Shown here piece after piece: positions 9,401 to 18,754 of a stretch of 20,926 nucleotides of DNA. The notes beneath the pieces were generated by a model. It was not told the DNA's origin and did no database searches. It saw nothing but the letters and a program-made list of their open reading frames with translations. The stretch comes from Chara braunii (lineage: Eukaryota; Streptophyta; Charophyceae; Charales; Characeae): contig BFEA01001147.1 of assembly GCA_003427395.1 (NCBI GenBank), positions 91,741 to 112,666 of the forward strand, given 5' to 3'. The position numbers were made by a program, and so were the translations under genes. Position 1 is the first letter of the stretch; the number at the start of each line of letters is the position of its first letter.

Positions 9401-9410
9401 CTTTCTTTCC
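9401..9410 (-). other. Candidate polypurine tract
   Basis: CTTTCTTTCC on the plus strand is GGAAAGAAAG on the element's sense strand. It is followed after two bases by TGATAGGTG, a plausible LTR start. In LTR elements this tract primes plus-strand DNA synthesis. It is short, so the call is tentative. Confidence 0.35.
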
Positions 9411-9869
9411 ATTACTGAAAGTAATACCGATTACACTTTGATGTGCCAAAGCCACAAGTTCCATGAACTTGATATTGCAGCAATACTTAGAAGGATGACA
9501 TCTCATCACTCTCTCTCTGCAATTGTACGTCACAGTTGTTTTTCCACTCAGGGATTTGATACCTGTGGACCGACAGTAGCTCTGCATGAAAGATACTTAA
9601 ACCTTATTGGTCATGTCACTTGCAAAAATGAGAAGATTAATTTAGATGCAGAAACGAATGCGAATCATCTGAAAGATCTCTCTCAAGTCTCTCGTGTCAA
9701 AATTGACATGATGGGAATTGACATACCGAACTGACAATGCAAGAGTAATCAGAGTCTGCCGAAACTTTTGTCCTTGCAGTGTCTTAATTTCTCAATGTAC
9801 TCTTTTTTTTTTTTCTTTAGTGCTCTCTTATTGGACGGTTGACCTTTTCTTTCCTTTCTTTGTAGTCAT

Positions 9870-11011
9870 TATAGGGACCAAGTTGGGTTCTCTAAAGATA
9901 AACTTACGAAGCCTTGACCCTGATATCATGTCATAAATTCTTGAACCATCTATCTCTGATATCTCATAGACTTTGTCCTCTGTTTCACCTCTAATTTTGT
10001 AGGGACCTAGTCATATGGGATCCAATTGTTTGGTCCATTGTGTCTCGAGGGAATTGTCAAACAAGAAGACATTGTCACCGATGTTTAACTTCTTTTTTCT
10101 TATGCACCTCTTCTTGTCCCATCTCTCTTGATCTGACAATCCGCTGGTTGCTTTTCTCTCGGCAACATCCATTACCGTTTGATCAACCTCTTATATTTGT
10201 TTCATTCTGATATGAAGAAACTCTGAAATGAAGTATTCTGTGTCACTCACTTGACTAGACCATGTCTTGACTATGCTTTCAATAGGTGAAGTAGCATGCT
10301 GACTATACCACAAAGTGAATGAAGCATAATCAGTGATTCTCTTGATAGTAATGTTGTCAACATAGACAGCAGTCCTTAATACTTTTGACCAGTTACTAAG
10401 GTTCCCTTCACATAATTTTGCCAATGAATCTTTCAGGGTTTTGTGACCTCTCTCGACTAGTGTGTTTGTTTGAGGATGGTAAGTAGTACATATCGAAATC
10501 TGACACCCTGTCTGAGAGCGGTCCTTACAATCTCATTTTTAAATTCAGATCCTCCGTCCGAGACAAATTCTCTGATGAAGGGATAAATGAGATAGACTTC
10601 CTCTATCCAGTCAGCCACTTGCTCGGTTGTCTTCCTCTTCAAAGTCTTTGCCTCAACATACCCTGAGAAGTTATCTTTCATGTTCAGTATATATCTCATA
10701 CCACCTTTGCCTATGGGCATGGTGATGAGATCCTAGTGAACCCGCTTGCTTGACTCTACCAAGATGATACGGAATAAAGACTCAATCATCCTTGCTGTAG
10801 ACCTCTTCTGACATAACACACATGACTTGCAAAATTTGTAAATTATGTCTCTCATGTCGGAGCAGAAGTAAAGTTTAATTGTCTTAGAGTAGATTGACTC
10901 AGCAACTCTATGGCCACCAACAACCCTTTCGTGTAGAGCAACAACGATCTCTAGTTGTCTCTCTTTCCCATAAGCCACCCTTAATGAAGGCAATTTTCCC
11001 TTGTCACTCAC
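9870..11011 (-). pseudogene. Ty3/gypsy integrase (H2C2, rve core, GPY/F), broken
   Basis: The zinc domain reads LHERVVGGH then SCVLCQK, spaced as H-x6-H-x29-C-x2-C. After a TAG at 10733-10735 the catalytic core follows. The first Asp is in DLITMPIGKGG, the second in FVSDGGSEF (10556-10558), and the Glu in TLVERGHKTLKD (10452-10454), with 34 residues between the last two, close to the usual D-x35-E. A single-base indel near 10503 separates the second Asp from HPQTNTLVERG. The core continues in the 10191-10424 frame (VYVDNITIKRITDYASFTLW). A C-terminal GPY/F-type module follows near 9998-10012 (LGPYKIRGETEDKVYEIS), interrupted by one TGA. The intact family inserts element cDNA into host DNA. 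This copy cannot encode a full enzyme. Confidence 0.85.
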
Positions 11012-11419
11012 GAAGAGATGACTTCTCTTTAGTCTGAACTTTGTCCTTAAGTTCTTAGCTATTTTCTTTCCATCTTTTTTCCAATCTCTTGATTATTTTC
11101 ATCATATTGAAATTTTTTATTTTTATTTCCAACCTCTTCTTCATTCTTTGATCTAAAACATTTCCCCCATTTCATGGACAGCCACTGCTGCCTCGCTGAC
11201 TCTAGCGTACCAGTCGTTTTGTTCGTCCTCTACTTCTTTCTCAAAAATGAATTCATAAATATAGGCATCAAGGATTTCTCCCCAGTTGTCTCTTTCTTCA
11301 TGCTATAAACTTCACTTATAGGAACTTAGAGCCTTATAATCTTTATCATCTTCCTCATTCAGGAAGTTGTCATCATAAGCAGATTCTTCAATCATTCCAT
11401 CAACGTCTTCATCTTTGTT

Positions 11420-12060
11420 TTTCCCCAATTCAATTCGGCTTAGACCATCTGCTCGGTTTTTCTCAGTGAAATTTTTTTCTAGTTTAAAATCAAAAGTTCA
11501 AATGGAGGCAATCCACCTGCTTACTGTTAGATTTACTTGTTGATGTTTTTTAATAGCACCTATCACAGCAGCTGCATCAGTCCTCAGGATGAATCTCCTT
11601 CCCGACACGTAATGCCTGAAGCACTTGAGGCAATGAATGATTCTGAGTAGCTCTTTCTTGAACTGGGTGTATTCTCAAACCGTAGGGGTCTTTCTTTTCA
11701 ATTTCAAACTCTCTGAATAAGTACACCACCAAGAGCTATCAATCCTCCATCTGCCTCGGTGATGAAGGGTCTTCCATCTTCATCATCATAAAAAGACACT
11801 TTCCACACGATACTTCTATCTTTTAATTTTTCTTGTAAAGTTTAAGAATACACCCAGATAAATTGATCCGAACCTATCTTTGATGTGTCAATTTTTTCCC
11901 TAATGACTCAATTCCCCAATTTTGTTGACTCCCTTAGTGCCTTAATAATTCTCCTTTCCTTTGTCAGTGCTTCATCATAATCCTTTTCTGTCAGAACGAT
12001 CAATGAGTTATTTTTCACTCTCTTGGGCTTGTACTTTTTACAGTGACAATTTTCTTGAAA
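11420..12060 (-). pseudogene. RNase H domain and RT connection remnant, broken
   Basis: The order is KKYKPKRVKNNSLIVL, EALTKERRIIKALREST, VIREKIDTSKIGSDQFI, DRSIVWKVSFYDDEDGRPF, then RNase H. All four expected acidic residues can be found across several frames: D in ITEADGGLIALGG (11749-11751), E in TQFKKELLRIIHC (11651-11653), D in FILRTDAAA (11576-11578), and D in NRADGLSRIEL near 11445. This matches the RNase H-like half of a Ty3/gypsy pol, with stops and at least two frameshifts around 11660-11710. No finger or palm segment and no xxDD motif are seen upstream, so the catalytic RT core appears deleted or too diverged to see. An acidic tail follows RNase H before the integrase. Confidence 0.75.
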
Positions 12061-12359
12061 AATGATGAGTTAATGCAAACCTTAACTTCATTTTTACCAT
12101 TTTTAGCAGTTTCAACAACATTTTTGAATGCCTCGATTTACCCATGTTCATCTTTGAGTTTGCCAAGGGTTTTCATCATCTTTGAAATCTGATTGCTGTC
12201 CACTAAGACTTTCTCTTTGACCTCTTGTTTGCCTTTCTTTTTTTGTTTCCTAATCTTCTCAACAAATTTTTTCCTTTTAATTGAATTAATCGAAAACTGG
12301 CGTTTATGATGGTGGGAAGTGCATACCATAAAACTTTGTTCCTAGACAGACGCTGGATC

Positions 12360-12730
12360 CTACAGGCCGATCCAGGATGACCCCTCATGACTAAAAAAAT
12401 GAACAACCTCCATCCAATGCAGAAATTTAGTGCCCATGATACAATCATGATCCAAATCTGACACCACGAACCCTAATAATTCAACCGACATCATTTCAAC
12501 TCTGATAAGCAGATTATCGTTAAACCCAGCTACGAAACGTTCTCCAGCAATATTACGTAATATGTTCTTTGAAGGTCTATCAATGGTCAAATCACATGCC
12601 TTCACAGTCCTCTAGGAGAGAAGAATTATTTATGCCCCAGAGTCTACCAAGGTCCGGATCTTCACTTGGCTAATGTAAATAGCTAAGTGCCCACAACTCA
12701 TGGTTGCAAATCTCATCTTGCATCCTAACA
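12360..12730 (-). pseudogene. Retropepsin-like aspartic protease, broken
   Basis: The active-site motif LVDSGA lies at 12633-12650, with the Asp codon at 12642-12644. It is preceded by CGHLAIYISQVKIRT. It is followed directly by TAA (12630-12632) and, five codons later, TAG (12612-12614), then VKACDLTIDRPSKNIL. The C-terminal flap partner motif appears as DLDHDCIMGTKFLHWMEVV. One frame runs through the whole domain apart from the two stops. In the family this enzyme, acting as a dimer, cuts the gag-pol polyprotein. Upstream, ITLSFKEATTSAPKLREEL and VNYLGSIFPRQVNKLLLG form the usual linker between the knuckle and the protease. Confidence 0.8.
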
Positions 12731-13319
12731 ATAACTTGTTTACTTGCCTAGGGAAAATCGATCCTAAGTAGTTGACCCTCTTTTTTTTTCTTTTCGATCA
12801 ACTTCATGAGTTCTTCTCTCAGCTTGGGTGCTGAAGTTGTTGCTTCTTTGAAAGATAGAGTTATTTTTGTTTCCTCTAACATCTTTGTGATTACATCAGT
12901 GATTACAGTCTCAACTTTCAGTTCACTCTTGAGGATGAACTTTATTTTTTTCCCTTGTTCATTCTTTTGAGATGGTGGGTTTGGTTCTTGATTATTAAGA
13001 ATGTTATTGAGAATCTTTTCGACTTTTTTTTTCTTATCTTTTCCTTAATCATTTGAGGCGTTAAGTATGTTTTAAGATTTCGTACCTCTCCAACCACTAT
13101 ACTGGGCTCCATGACGGGTTCTGGTGGTAGATCACCCTCAAAGGACATCCTGTTGACTGGACAACAAGCGGGTTCATCTGAAGAAGACACTAGTAATTCG
13201 AAGGAGCTATGAGAAGCAAAGTTTTCTTCTAATAAAGCTTGTTTGAGGAAACCTCATCAGACAGGTCTTCAACTAATGTCAAGGACTGTAGAGGCAATTC
13301 AATCATGGTGGAAGAATCA

Positions 13320-14827
13320 TCAGATTCCTATACACGCTCTACAAGTAACACATAAACAAGAAAATGAACATTTACATTTTTTTTTTTTTTTTCTTTTCTT
13401 CATCTTCTCTTCATGCTTAAGGGCATGAAGCCTCATACCTTCTGGATGCCTGGGATCCGGTTTATTCCATGAATTGTCACAGATATGACCCATTACATCC
13501 TTCTTGGCTACCCCACTATTCGCATCCTCTTCCAAAGACTTACAGTAAGTTGTTGTGTGAACCCCTTCACCGCAATAGTAACAGACAAAGCTCTTCCTCA
13601 CACGGTCATCATACTTCCTTCTCTCTCTGTTCCCTTTTCCTCCATTCCCTTCATTCTTTCTGGATTTGGATGAGTCTCATCTTTTTCCATATCCATCATC
13701 CTTACTATCGTCTTCCTCATCCTCACTTTCTGTCCATCCAGAACAAGATTAACATATAGGTAATTTGCCATAACTTGTTGAATAATATTTTCAACACTCA
13801 GATTGTTTCCTCTATTCATACCATTCTCAGTCTCTCAGTCTTTGGTCGACGTACCGATCTGATTCGGTGATCACTTTTTGTGTAAAATTGTAGGTAGAGT
13901 GACTATTGCAACCATTTCATCCCACCTTAGAGGGTAGTGTTGAGCTTGATTGAGAACAATTTGTCTCTCATTATCAGTGAAGTTTGTCAGGAGGATATGA
14001 CATTTTTTAGCCTCGTCCAAATATAAAATTCTTTTGGTTATTCTGATAAATGTATGGAGAAAAACGTTGAAAGTGTCATACTTAGCTTTTCTGATGTTGA
14101 GAAGACTCTTGGTGGTGGTTGGAACATAGTCTTTCTCAAATTCTTTTTTCATTCTCTTTTTGACTTCTTCCCATGTTGTGACCCGTTCCATTAACTCTTG
14201 GACAGCCAACCTCGAATCAGTGTCACAGTATGATAGAAGGTTATTAAGTCGTTGTTTGTCTGTCCAACCATAACTGAGTCAAAATAATTCACATGCATCC
14301 AGTAAATTATTTACTTGGGGCTCTCTGAAGCATGAAATTCTTTCATTTGGTCTTTTTGCTCTTGCAATATTTGAACCCCTTTTTATAGTATCTACTCTCT
14401 CAACCAACTCCCATATGGCACCCACCAGGGTCTCCTCATGTGTTCCTACAGAGGAACTAGACCGTGAATTAGGCCTTCTTCGTCCAAACATCTTGACCAT
14501 AAAGTTTTTCGATATTTCCTTTTCTTTTCCTACCACTCTTGACCGCCTCTTTCCACATTCTCAATTTCTTACTCGTCTCGCAAGGAATACATGTTCGTCT
14601 CTCTCCTCTCTTGTTTGTTTTACCCCTTGGGAATTTTGTATATAGAGAGTGTAAGCAATAACAGTCTGAGTAGTGATCAAGAGTAAGACAATTCTTCTTA
14701 TCCTCTCAATATAATCCTCAATCAGTTTTCTTTCGTCGTCCATACTCAGTCTTCTGTTATACCTCTTCACAGTGTCCTGGATCATAAAGTACCTCATCAG
14801 ATCTATAATCCCATAATCAAATTGCAT
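13320..14827 (-). pseudogene. gag: capsid-like domain and CCHC zinc knuckle, broken
   Basis: One minus frame runs from 14827 to about 13740, interrupted by TGA at 14561, 14279, 13871 and 13835. It holds MQFDYGIIDLMRYFMIQD, an Arg/Ser-rich patch (GRRRPNSRSSSSVG), then YGWTDKQRLNNLLSYCDTDS and TTWEEVKKRMKKEFEKDYV, typical of the retrotransposon gag domain. A one-base loss near 13731-13740 moves the frame. The new frame gives an acidic patch (ESEDEEDDSKDDGYGKR), a fifth TGA at 13677-13679, a basic stretch and the knuckle CYYCGEGVHTTTYC (C-x2-C-x4-H-x4-C) at 13542-13583, which in intact elements binds the genomic RNA. A poly-A run near 13378-13391 probably caused a further slip. A hydrophobic run (IVLLLITTQTVIAYTLYI) near 14680 is odd for gag. 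Confidence 0.75.
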
Positions 14828-14949
14828 GACTTATAGACCACTGTTGATTCTTCTGACAAGAGAGACTCGTTCTCTGGAGGAGTGGTAGGATACTCTCTCA
14901 ACTGTCCTCACTCTCACTATCTTCAGCAGGTAGTTGATCTCGGTTCGGT

Positions 14950-16361
14950 CAGTAACAACTCTCATGGCAGAGTCTCACATCCGATCAAGACAATGTTGTA
15001 AAAAATCAAGCTCACCTAAAGTGAGAGATTCATGTCTGAGAACCGAAGAGTACCGTCTATCTTGACCACCCTTCCTTCCAATACAACCCCAAACGCCAAC
15101 AGTTCAATCCGGAGATATATTATTGGTTATTATATATAGTATCGGAAAAGACAGGTCTCAGGATGAGTGTAGTCAGAGATCTCGAACTGATGCTCGAAGG
15201 TATTCAGAAATAAGGACTTTATCATCATTGTGAAGTCACTCTCCCTTGTTTTTCCTACTATGACAACGACTTCCAACAGAGGCATCTAGTCTCTCTTGTC
15301 ATCAAAGTCATCAGTAGTTGAGAAACTAAGGAGTCTCTAAAACCTCATCACTTCCTTTCCTCAAGTTACTTTCCTCTGTCGCTTCTCAAACCACGTTTTT
15401 ATCTTTATAAGACTGATGTAAGCCCTGTCCAACATTCAAAATAGTCATCTTCCTTCTCTAGGCATGCTGGGCGTAAATTCTCTCATCCAAGTTGCCGGTA
15501 CTCAGGATTTGACCACTAGAATGTGAACTATTATATGGTCTCTTACACAAGTCTAATATCTTAAAATTATGAATGAATTATCGGACTCAGTCACTTCATA
15601 GAGTCTACCTTTCACAACGGATATCCTTGCTACTGAGAGTGTTCTTCTTGAAACCTCTTCACCTTGCTATTAAAATTTACAATGACTGACCAATTGTTCC
15701 CTGACAGAATTATACCAGGTAAAATAGGAGTTAAGAATCTTTCAAAGACGGTAAGTTAAATGGTTTCAGTGAATCACTTATTTTCCTTCTCAAGTTTTTC
15801 TTTCTCTTTCAACACAACTTCCGCAGTAAATTCCCAACATCTCCCAATTACAGCATCAACACTCTTTCTTTGGGAACATAGATCCTCACATCATATGTGT
15901 CCAACTCGATGAAGTGAAATGTCAGAATAGAGAATCGCTCTTGTTCTCATCCACTTTCAATCATCTCACACTTAACAACTTCATAAGGAAACATTTCTTT
16001 CCTACTTAAAACATTCAGTGATTTCACGAGACACTCAACCTTATCTTTACTTGGACTTGAACCGCTGCCAAATTCTGATCTTCGTCGTCTGATTTCCTCT
16101 GTTTAAATTTACCTCGTTCCCATGGTAGTCTACTCATTTTTTGTCTCAATACGATGTTGATAATTGATAGTCAATTACGTCCGTTACAGTAACTATTAGG
16201 GATAAGAGGGATAGGGGTTGTCTCATAAGTTATTAGCATTAGACCCCATTCTACTTTCTTCTTTCGTTTGATTAGATCTTCCTTTTCAACATAAATAAAT
16301 TTAGCAACAATTTCCCATAGCCAGTTAAAGTTTTCACCATCGTTCCAACCTGCGTAGCATT
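14950..16361 (-). pseudogene. Coding relic upstream of gag, unknown function
   Basis: Reading down from 16361, a frame gives ECYAGWNDGENFNWLWEI, then VEKEDLIKRKKKVEWGLMLI, a TGA at 16171-16173, and MSRLPWERGKFKQRKSDDED starting at ATG 16135-16137 in the same frame. A shift follows, then KDKVECLVKSLNVLSRKEMF, FHFIELDTYDVRIYVPKERV, VVLKEKEKLEKENK, LPGIILSGNNWSVIVNFNS, VARISVVKGRLYEVTESDN and, further down, MPLLEVVVIVGKTRESDF. These look like real protein sequence, at roughly 400 residues in total, on the same strand as gag. They could be a long gag N-terminus, an extra ORF of this element, or an unrelated gene interrupted by it. No catalytic motif is recognisable. The relic ends abruptly near 16361. 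Confidence 0.45.
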
Positions 16362-16468
16362 CTGTTCACGTTCGGTCTCCAAACGCGAACGGGTCCCGAA
16401 ACCCACCGAACGCGAATGTTTTTTTTTTTCTTTTTTTCTTTTTAGGGGTGAAGGGGGGTGGGGTGATT

Positions 16469-16600
16469 TGTCTGTTTATCTGTCTGTCTGTCTGTCTTTC
16501 TGTGTGTCTATGTGTCTGTCTGTCTTGCTGTCTGTCTTGCTGTCTGTCTTGCTGTATGTCTTTCTGTCTGTCTTTCTGTCTGTCTTTCTGTCTGTCTGTC
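16469..16600. repeat. TCTG tetranucleotide microsatellite
   Basis: About 130 bp of TCTG/TCTT/TGTG units. Long open frames on both strands through it (Cys/Leu/Ser-rich on plus, Asp/Arg/Gln-rich on minus) are artefacts of the repeat. Confidence 0.95.
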
Positions 16601-17373
16601 ATACAGTTCGTGGGGCACTCTCTGGTGGGTTCCGTTCTCCCTTTCTCTCTCGTTCGTACCTGGACGCCAATAGCGCTGTCGAGCGCATCGGTTCGGCACT
16701 ACTCAAGGGTAGCGCGGGACCCTCCCGGCCACGTCACGCAGGAGTTGGTTCTTAATCCTCGCGAATACATAATGGAGCTTCCGCAAGCCGCTCCGGCCGA
16801 GTTCGCCAGCCATACCTCTCGCGAGCCCCTACGACAGGATAGGGTCTACGAGAGGCACGACTTACCTCCACCTTACGGGAGTTGTCACCTCCCTTCGGTG
16901 GGCGTATCCCCGCCGAGCTACAAGTCCATAGTACGAAAGTTGATAAGCTGCAATCGCAGAGGTGGACCAGCCGAAGGCGTTTCTCGTTCGCTGTAGCATA
17001 GGGGGTACGCGCGGTAGTAAGCCTCTATCGGACCCGCACGAGAACCGACATCTTGGGGGGCTGAAGTCCCAAGCGCGACTCGTCGTCGGTCGACTAGGAC
17101 TCATCCCACACACCACGCGCACATCACTATAAAAAACATAAAAATACAACACACACATCCAATATACACGCGAAGCGACACAACACAACCAACGCGACAA
17201 CGCTCCTAGTCCCTAGGTAGCCATCCCATAACTTTCCGATGCGGAATCGAATAGGCGTTTGCGAGCGAGACTTAGTATAAATTCGTGCGGTCGCAGAGCC
17301 TACTCATATCGACTCTCAATGCAAGCGTACGCAAGCAGTCGCAATGATGACGTATTATGTAGTGCCCATAATC
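16601..17373. other. Gene-free stretch with TATA-like sites
   Basis: A plus frame continues from the microsatellite to 16996 (Pro/Arg/Ser-rich, no motif) and is probably chance. CpG is common here, unlike in the retroelement. TATAAAAAA at 17128-17136 and TATAAAT at 17276-17282 are possible promoter elements, and 17110-17180 is CA-rich. The stretch could be an LTR U3 region or an intergenic promoter. Confidence 0.4.
17276..17282 (+). promoter_or_regulatory. Candidate TATA box upstream of the hairpin cluster
   Basis: TATAAAT sits in GC-rich surroundings (TTAGTATAAATTCGTGCGG). A start site 25-35 bp downstream would put the hairpin cluster at 17374 within the first 100 bases of a plus-strand transcript. 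This is sequence-only evidence. Confidence 0.35.
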
Positions 17374-17625
17374 AAGCGGTCCCTCATGGATCCGAGTACC
17401 GCTTATGACACTCAAGTGTCAGACTCGAAGTATCGTGAGGGTCTACTCCCTCACGATATTGCACGACTGAAGGAATAGCTGTGCGGCCGCCGCGATACCT
17501 CAGGTCTTTGGCTTGAGTGTCTTGGCAGGCGGGGCGAATTGGCTCTGCGCGGGGGAAGATTCCTTCCCCGCAGAGTCTAGGGCTTAGGATGTCCTGGACA
17601 AGGACCTTGAATCTCGTCCCAGGAC
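17374..17625 (+). other. Cluster of strong hairpins, possible structured RNA
   Basis: Consecutive inverted repeats pack 250 bp. H1: AAGCGGT/ACCGCTT at 17374-17380 and 17398-17404. H2: GACAC-TCAA-GTGTC at 17407-17420, with one extra base pair at the loop base. H3: a perfect 11-bp stem TATCGTGAGGG/CCCTCACGATA at 17431-17441 and 17448-17458 with loop TCTACT. H4: GCAC/GTGC at 17461 and 17481 (weak). H6: CTCTGC plus GGGGAAG pairing with CTTCCCC plus GCAGAG (17543-17575), 13 bp with a 3-nt bulge and loop ATTC. H7: GTCCTGG/CCAGGAC at 17591-17597 and 17619-17625. GACACTCAAG near 17407 can also pair with CTTGAGTGTC at 17512-17521, giving an alternative long-range fold. There is no open reading frame. 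The region could be an RNA gene or a structured leader of an LTR transcript; the strand is inferred only from the TATA box. Confidence 0.45.
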
Positions 17626-17857
17626 CAACGTCCGACTAAAAACTCAAAAAAAGTATACAATCAAGAGGCGAGGGTTTTCTCAACAGAAAAAATGTGCCAA
17701 TTTTTTTGCCACGTTGGACCTATGTTTACACCACATTTCAACTGTTTATAAACTATTGGCCGGGGGGGGGGTGTATGTTTAACACAAAATGAAGGAAACC
17801 AACACTGGCCGTATATTGGGGACACTGAAACTTGTGTGTTCAACTGTCGGACCAACT

Positions 17858-17991
17858 GTTGAAAAACAGTTTGTCCAATTGTTGATCCATTGTTGGTGGC
17901 TTATTGAAATGTTGTTGAAAGCTGTTGGAATGTTGTTGAAACTTTGTTGAAATGTGTTGAACCGTGTTGAAACTGTGTAAGAATTTGTTGA
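17858..17991. repeat. Minisatellite with GTTGA every 10-12 bp
   Basis: GTTGA or a close variant starts at 17858, 17869, 17881, 17892, 17903, 17914, 17924, 17935, 17946, 17956, 17966 and 17987. Most steps are 10 or 11 bp, and the last is 21. The minus strand reads FNN/FQQ-type peptides, a by-product of the repeat. Just upstream, GGACCAACTGTT/AAACAGTTTGTCC (17849-17876) forms an imperfect hairpin. Confidence 0.8.
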
Positions 17992-18200
17992 AGCAAGGTA
18001 TTGGACCGTATGCACTAGCAGTTTCTACACAGGTCATTTGCGTTGTCCGGGGGTGGGTTGTGATTGTGTTTTCCTCGTTCTGTGGTGAGCACGTTTTGGA
18101 GTACGAAGATCACATGGGCGAGCGTTGGGTGTGCGCGCGCCGACCTGGCACGTGATGATTGCACTGACTAATGGAATTGAGGGATAAGAGACTGATGATG

Positions 18201-18203
<3 letters not shown>

Positions 18204-18247
<44 letters not shown>
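18204..18247. repeat. GA dinucleotide microsatellite
   Basis: About 22 GA units. This is the first of four GA or CT runs of alternating orientation between 18.2 and 20.4 kb. Confidence 0.95.
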
Positions 18248-18249
<2 letters not shown>

Positions 18250-18471
18250 TTGCAGGCTGCTGACGACCACATTTCGGACCACGTACAAACAAGGTTGACT
18301 TTCGGTGTCCGACGGCGGTGCACATTTCGATAAAATGCTGGGGGGGCCCTCGTACAAACAAGGTTGGCTACTGCGGGCCGAAACTTGTTGAACACGTCGG
18401 TGTCTGACACAATTTGGCACACAGTAGCCAACCTTTCTTTTCTTTGTCCCTGAGATTGCTGTGTCCCGTTT

Positions 18472-18480
18472 TATATAAAA
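18472..18480 (+). promoter_or_regulatory. Candidate TATA box, module copy A
   Basis: TATATAAAA is preceded by GTGTCCCGTT. It is conserved at the equivalent place in copy B, which supports function in an ancestor. The strand is not proven, because TATATA is nearly symmetric. Confidence 0.4.
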
Positions 18481-18746
18481 CGATTTGGCGTGAGGAGCCG
18501 AGGTCCGCGTCACCCTCCCCTGCAACGAACAGTTCTCACCACCAGAACGAGTAAATTTTTGGACTTATTCTCTCACTTGTACGGAGCAGACATGGGAGAC
18601 CGTCGATTAAATGCTGGGCTGCCCTCGTACAAACAAGGTTGACTAGTGCGGGCCGCAAGTTGTCCAACAACGCAGGGTCCGTCGCATTTTGGCATGCAGT
18701 AGCCAACCTTCCTTTTNTGTGCCCCTAAGATCGCTGTATCCCATTC

Positions 18747-18754
18747 TATATAAG
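18747..18754 (+). promoter_or_regulatory. Candidate TATA box, module copy B
   Basis: TATATAAG lies 275 bp from the copy A box, between GTATCCCATTC and GCGATTTGGCGTG, which are also conserved between the copies. Confidence 0.4.

Larger units (their letters stand above)
9398..16361 (-). mobile_element. Decayed Ty3/gypsy-type LTR retrotransposon
   Basis: On the minus strand the domain order is gag with CCHC knuckle, retropepsin, RNase H, integrase H2C2 and core, GPY/F. Integrase after RNase H marks the Ty3/gypsy order rather than Ty1/copia. The element is dead: every domain carries stops or frameshifts, and I cannot find a reverse-transcriptase palm (no xxDD box) in the roughly 600 bp between protease and RNase H. 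The lower-coordinate end is set at a purine tract. The upper end is where coding-like sequence stops at about 16361, next to a short inverted repeat and a microsatellite. No 5' LTR is visible, so the 5' end is probably truncated. Sequence from 14950 to 16361 may be part of a large gag or a separate relic. Confidence 0.85.

Noticed and set aside
15000-16361. 5' LTR matching the 8205-9398 region
   Set aside because: I could not find shared words of useful length, and the region reads as coding on the minus strand.
16448-16996. 182-codon plus frame beginning in Cys/Leu/Ser repeats
   Set aside because: Its first 50 codons are the TCTG microsatellite, and the rest has no motif or homologue I can recognise.
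17431-17625. Bacterial-type rho-independent terminators
   Set aside because: Stems are strong but no T run follows on either strand in the right place, and the DNA is eukaryotic.
18034-18525. 163-codon minus frame through the GA repeat
   Set aside because: It is kept open by the SL repeat and by the duplicated non-coding module; peptide repeats such as QPCLY come from that duplication.
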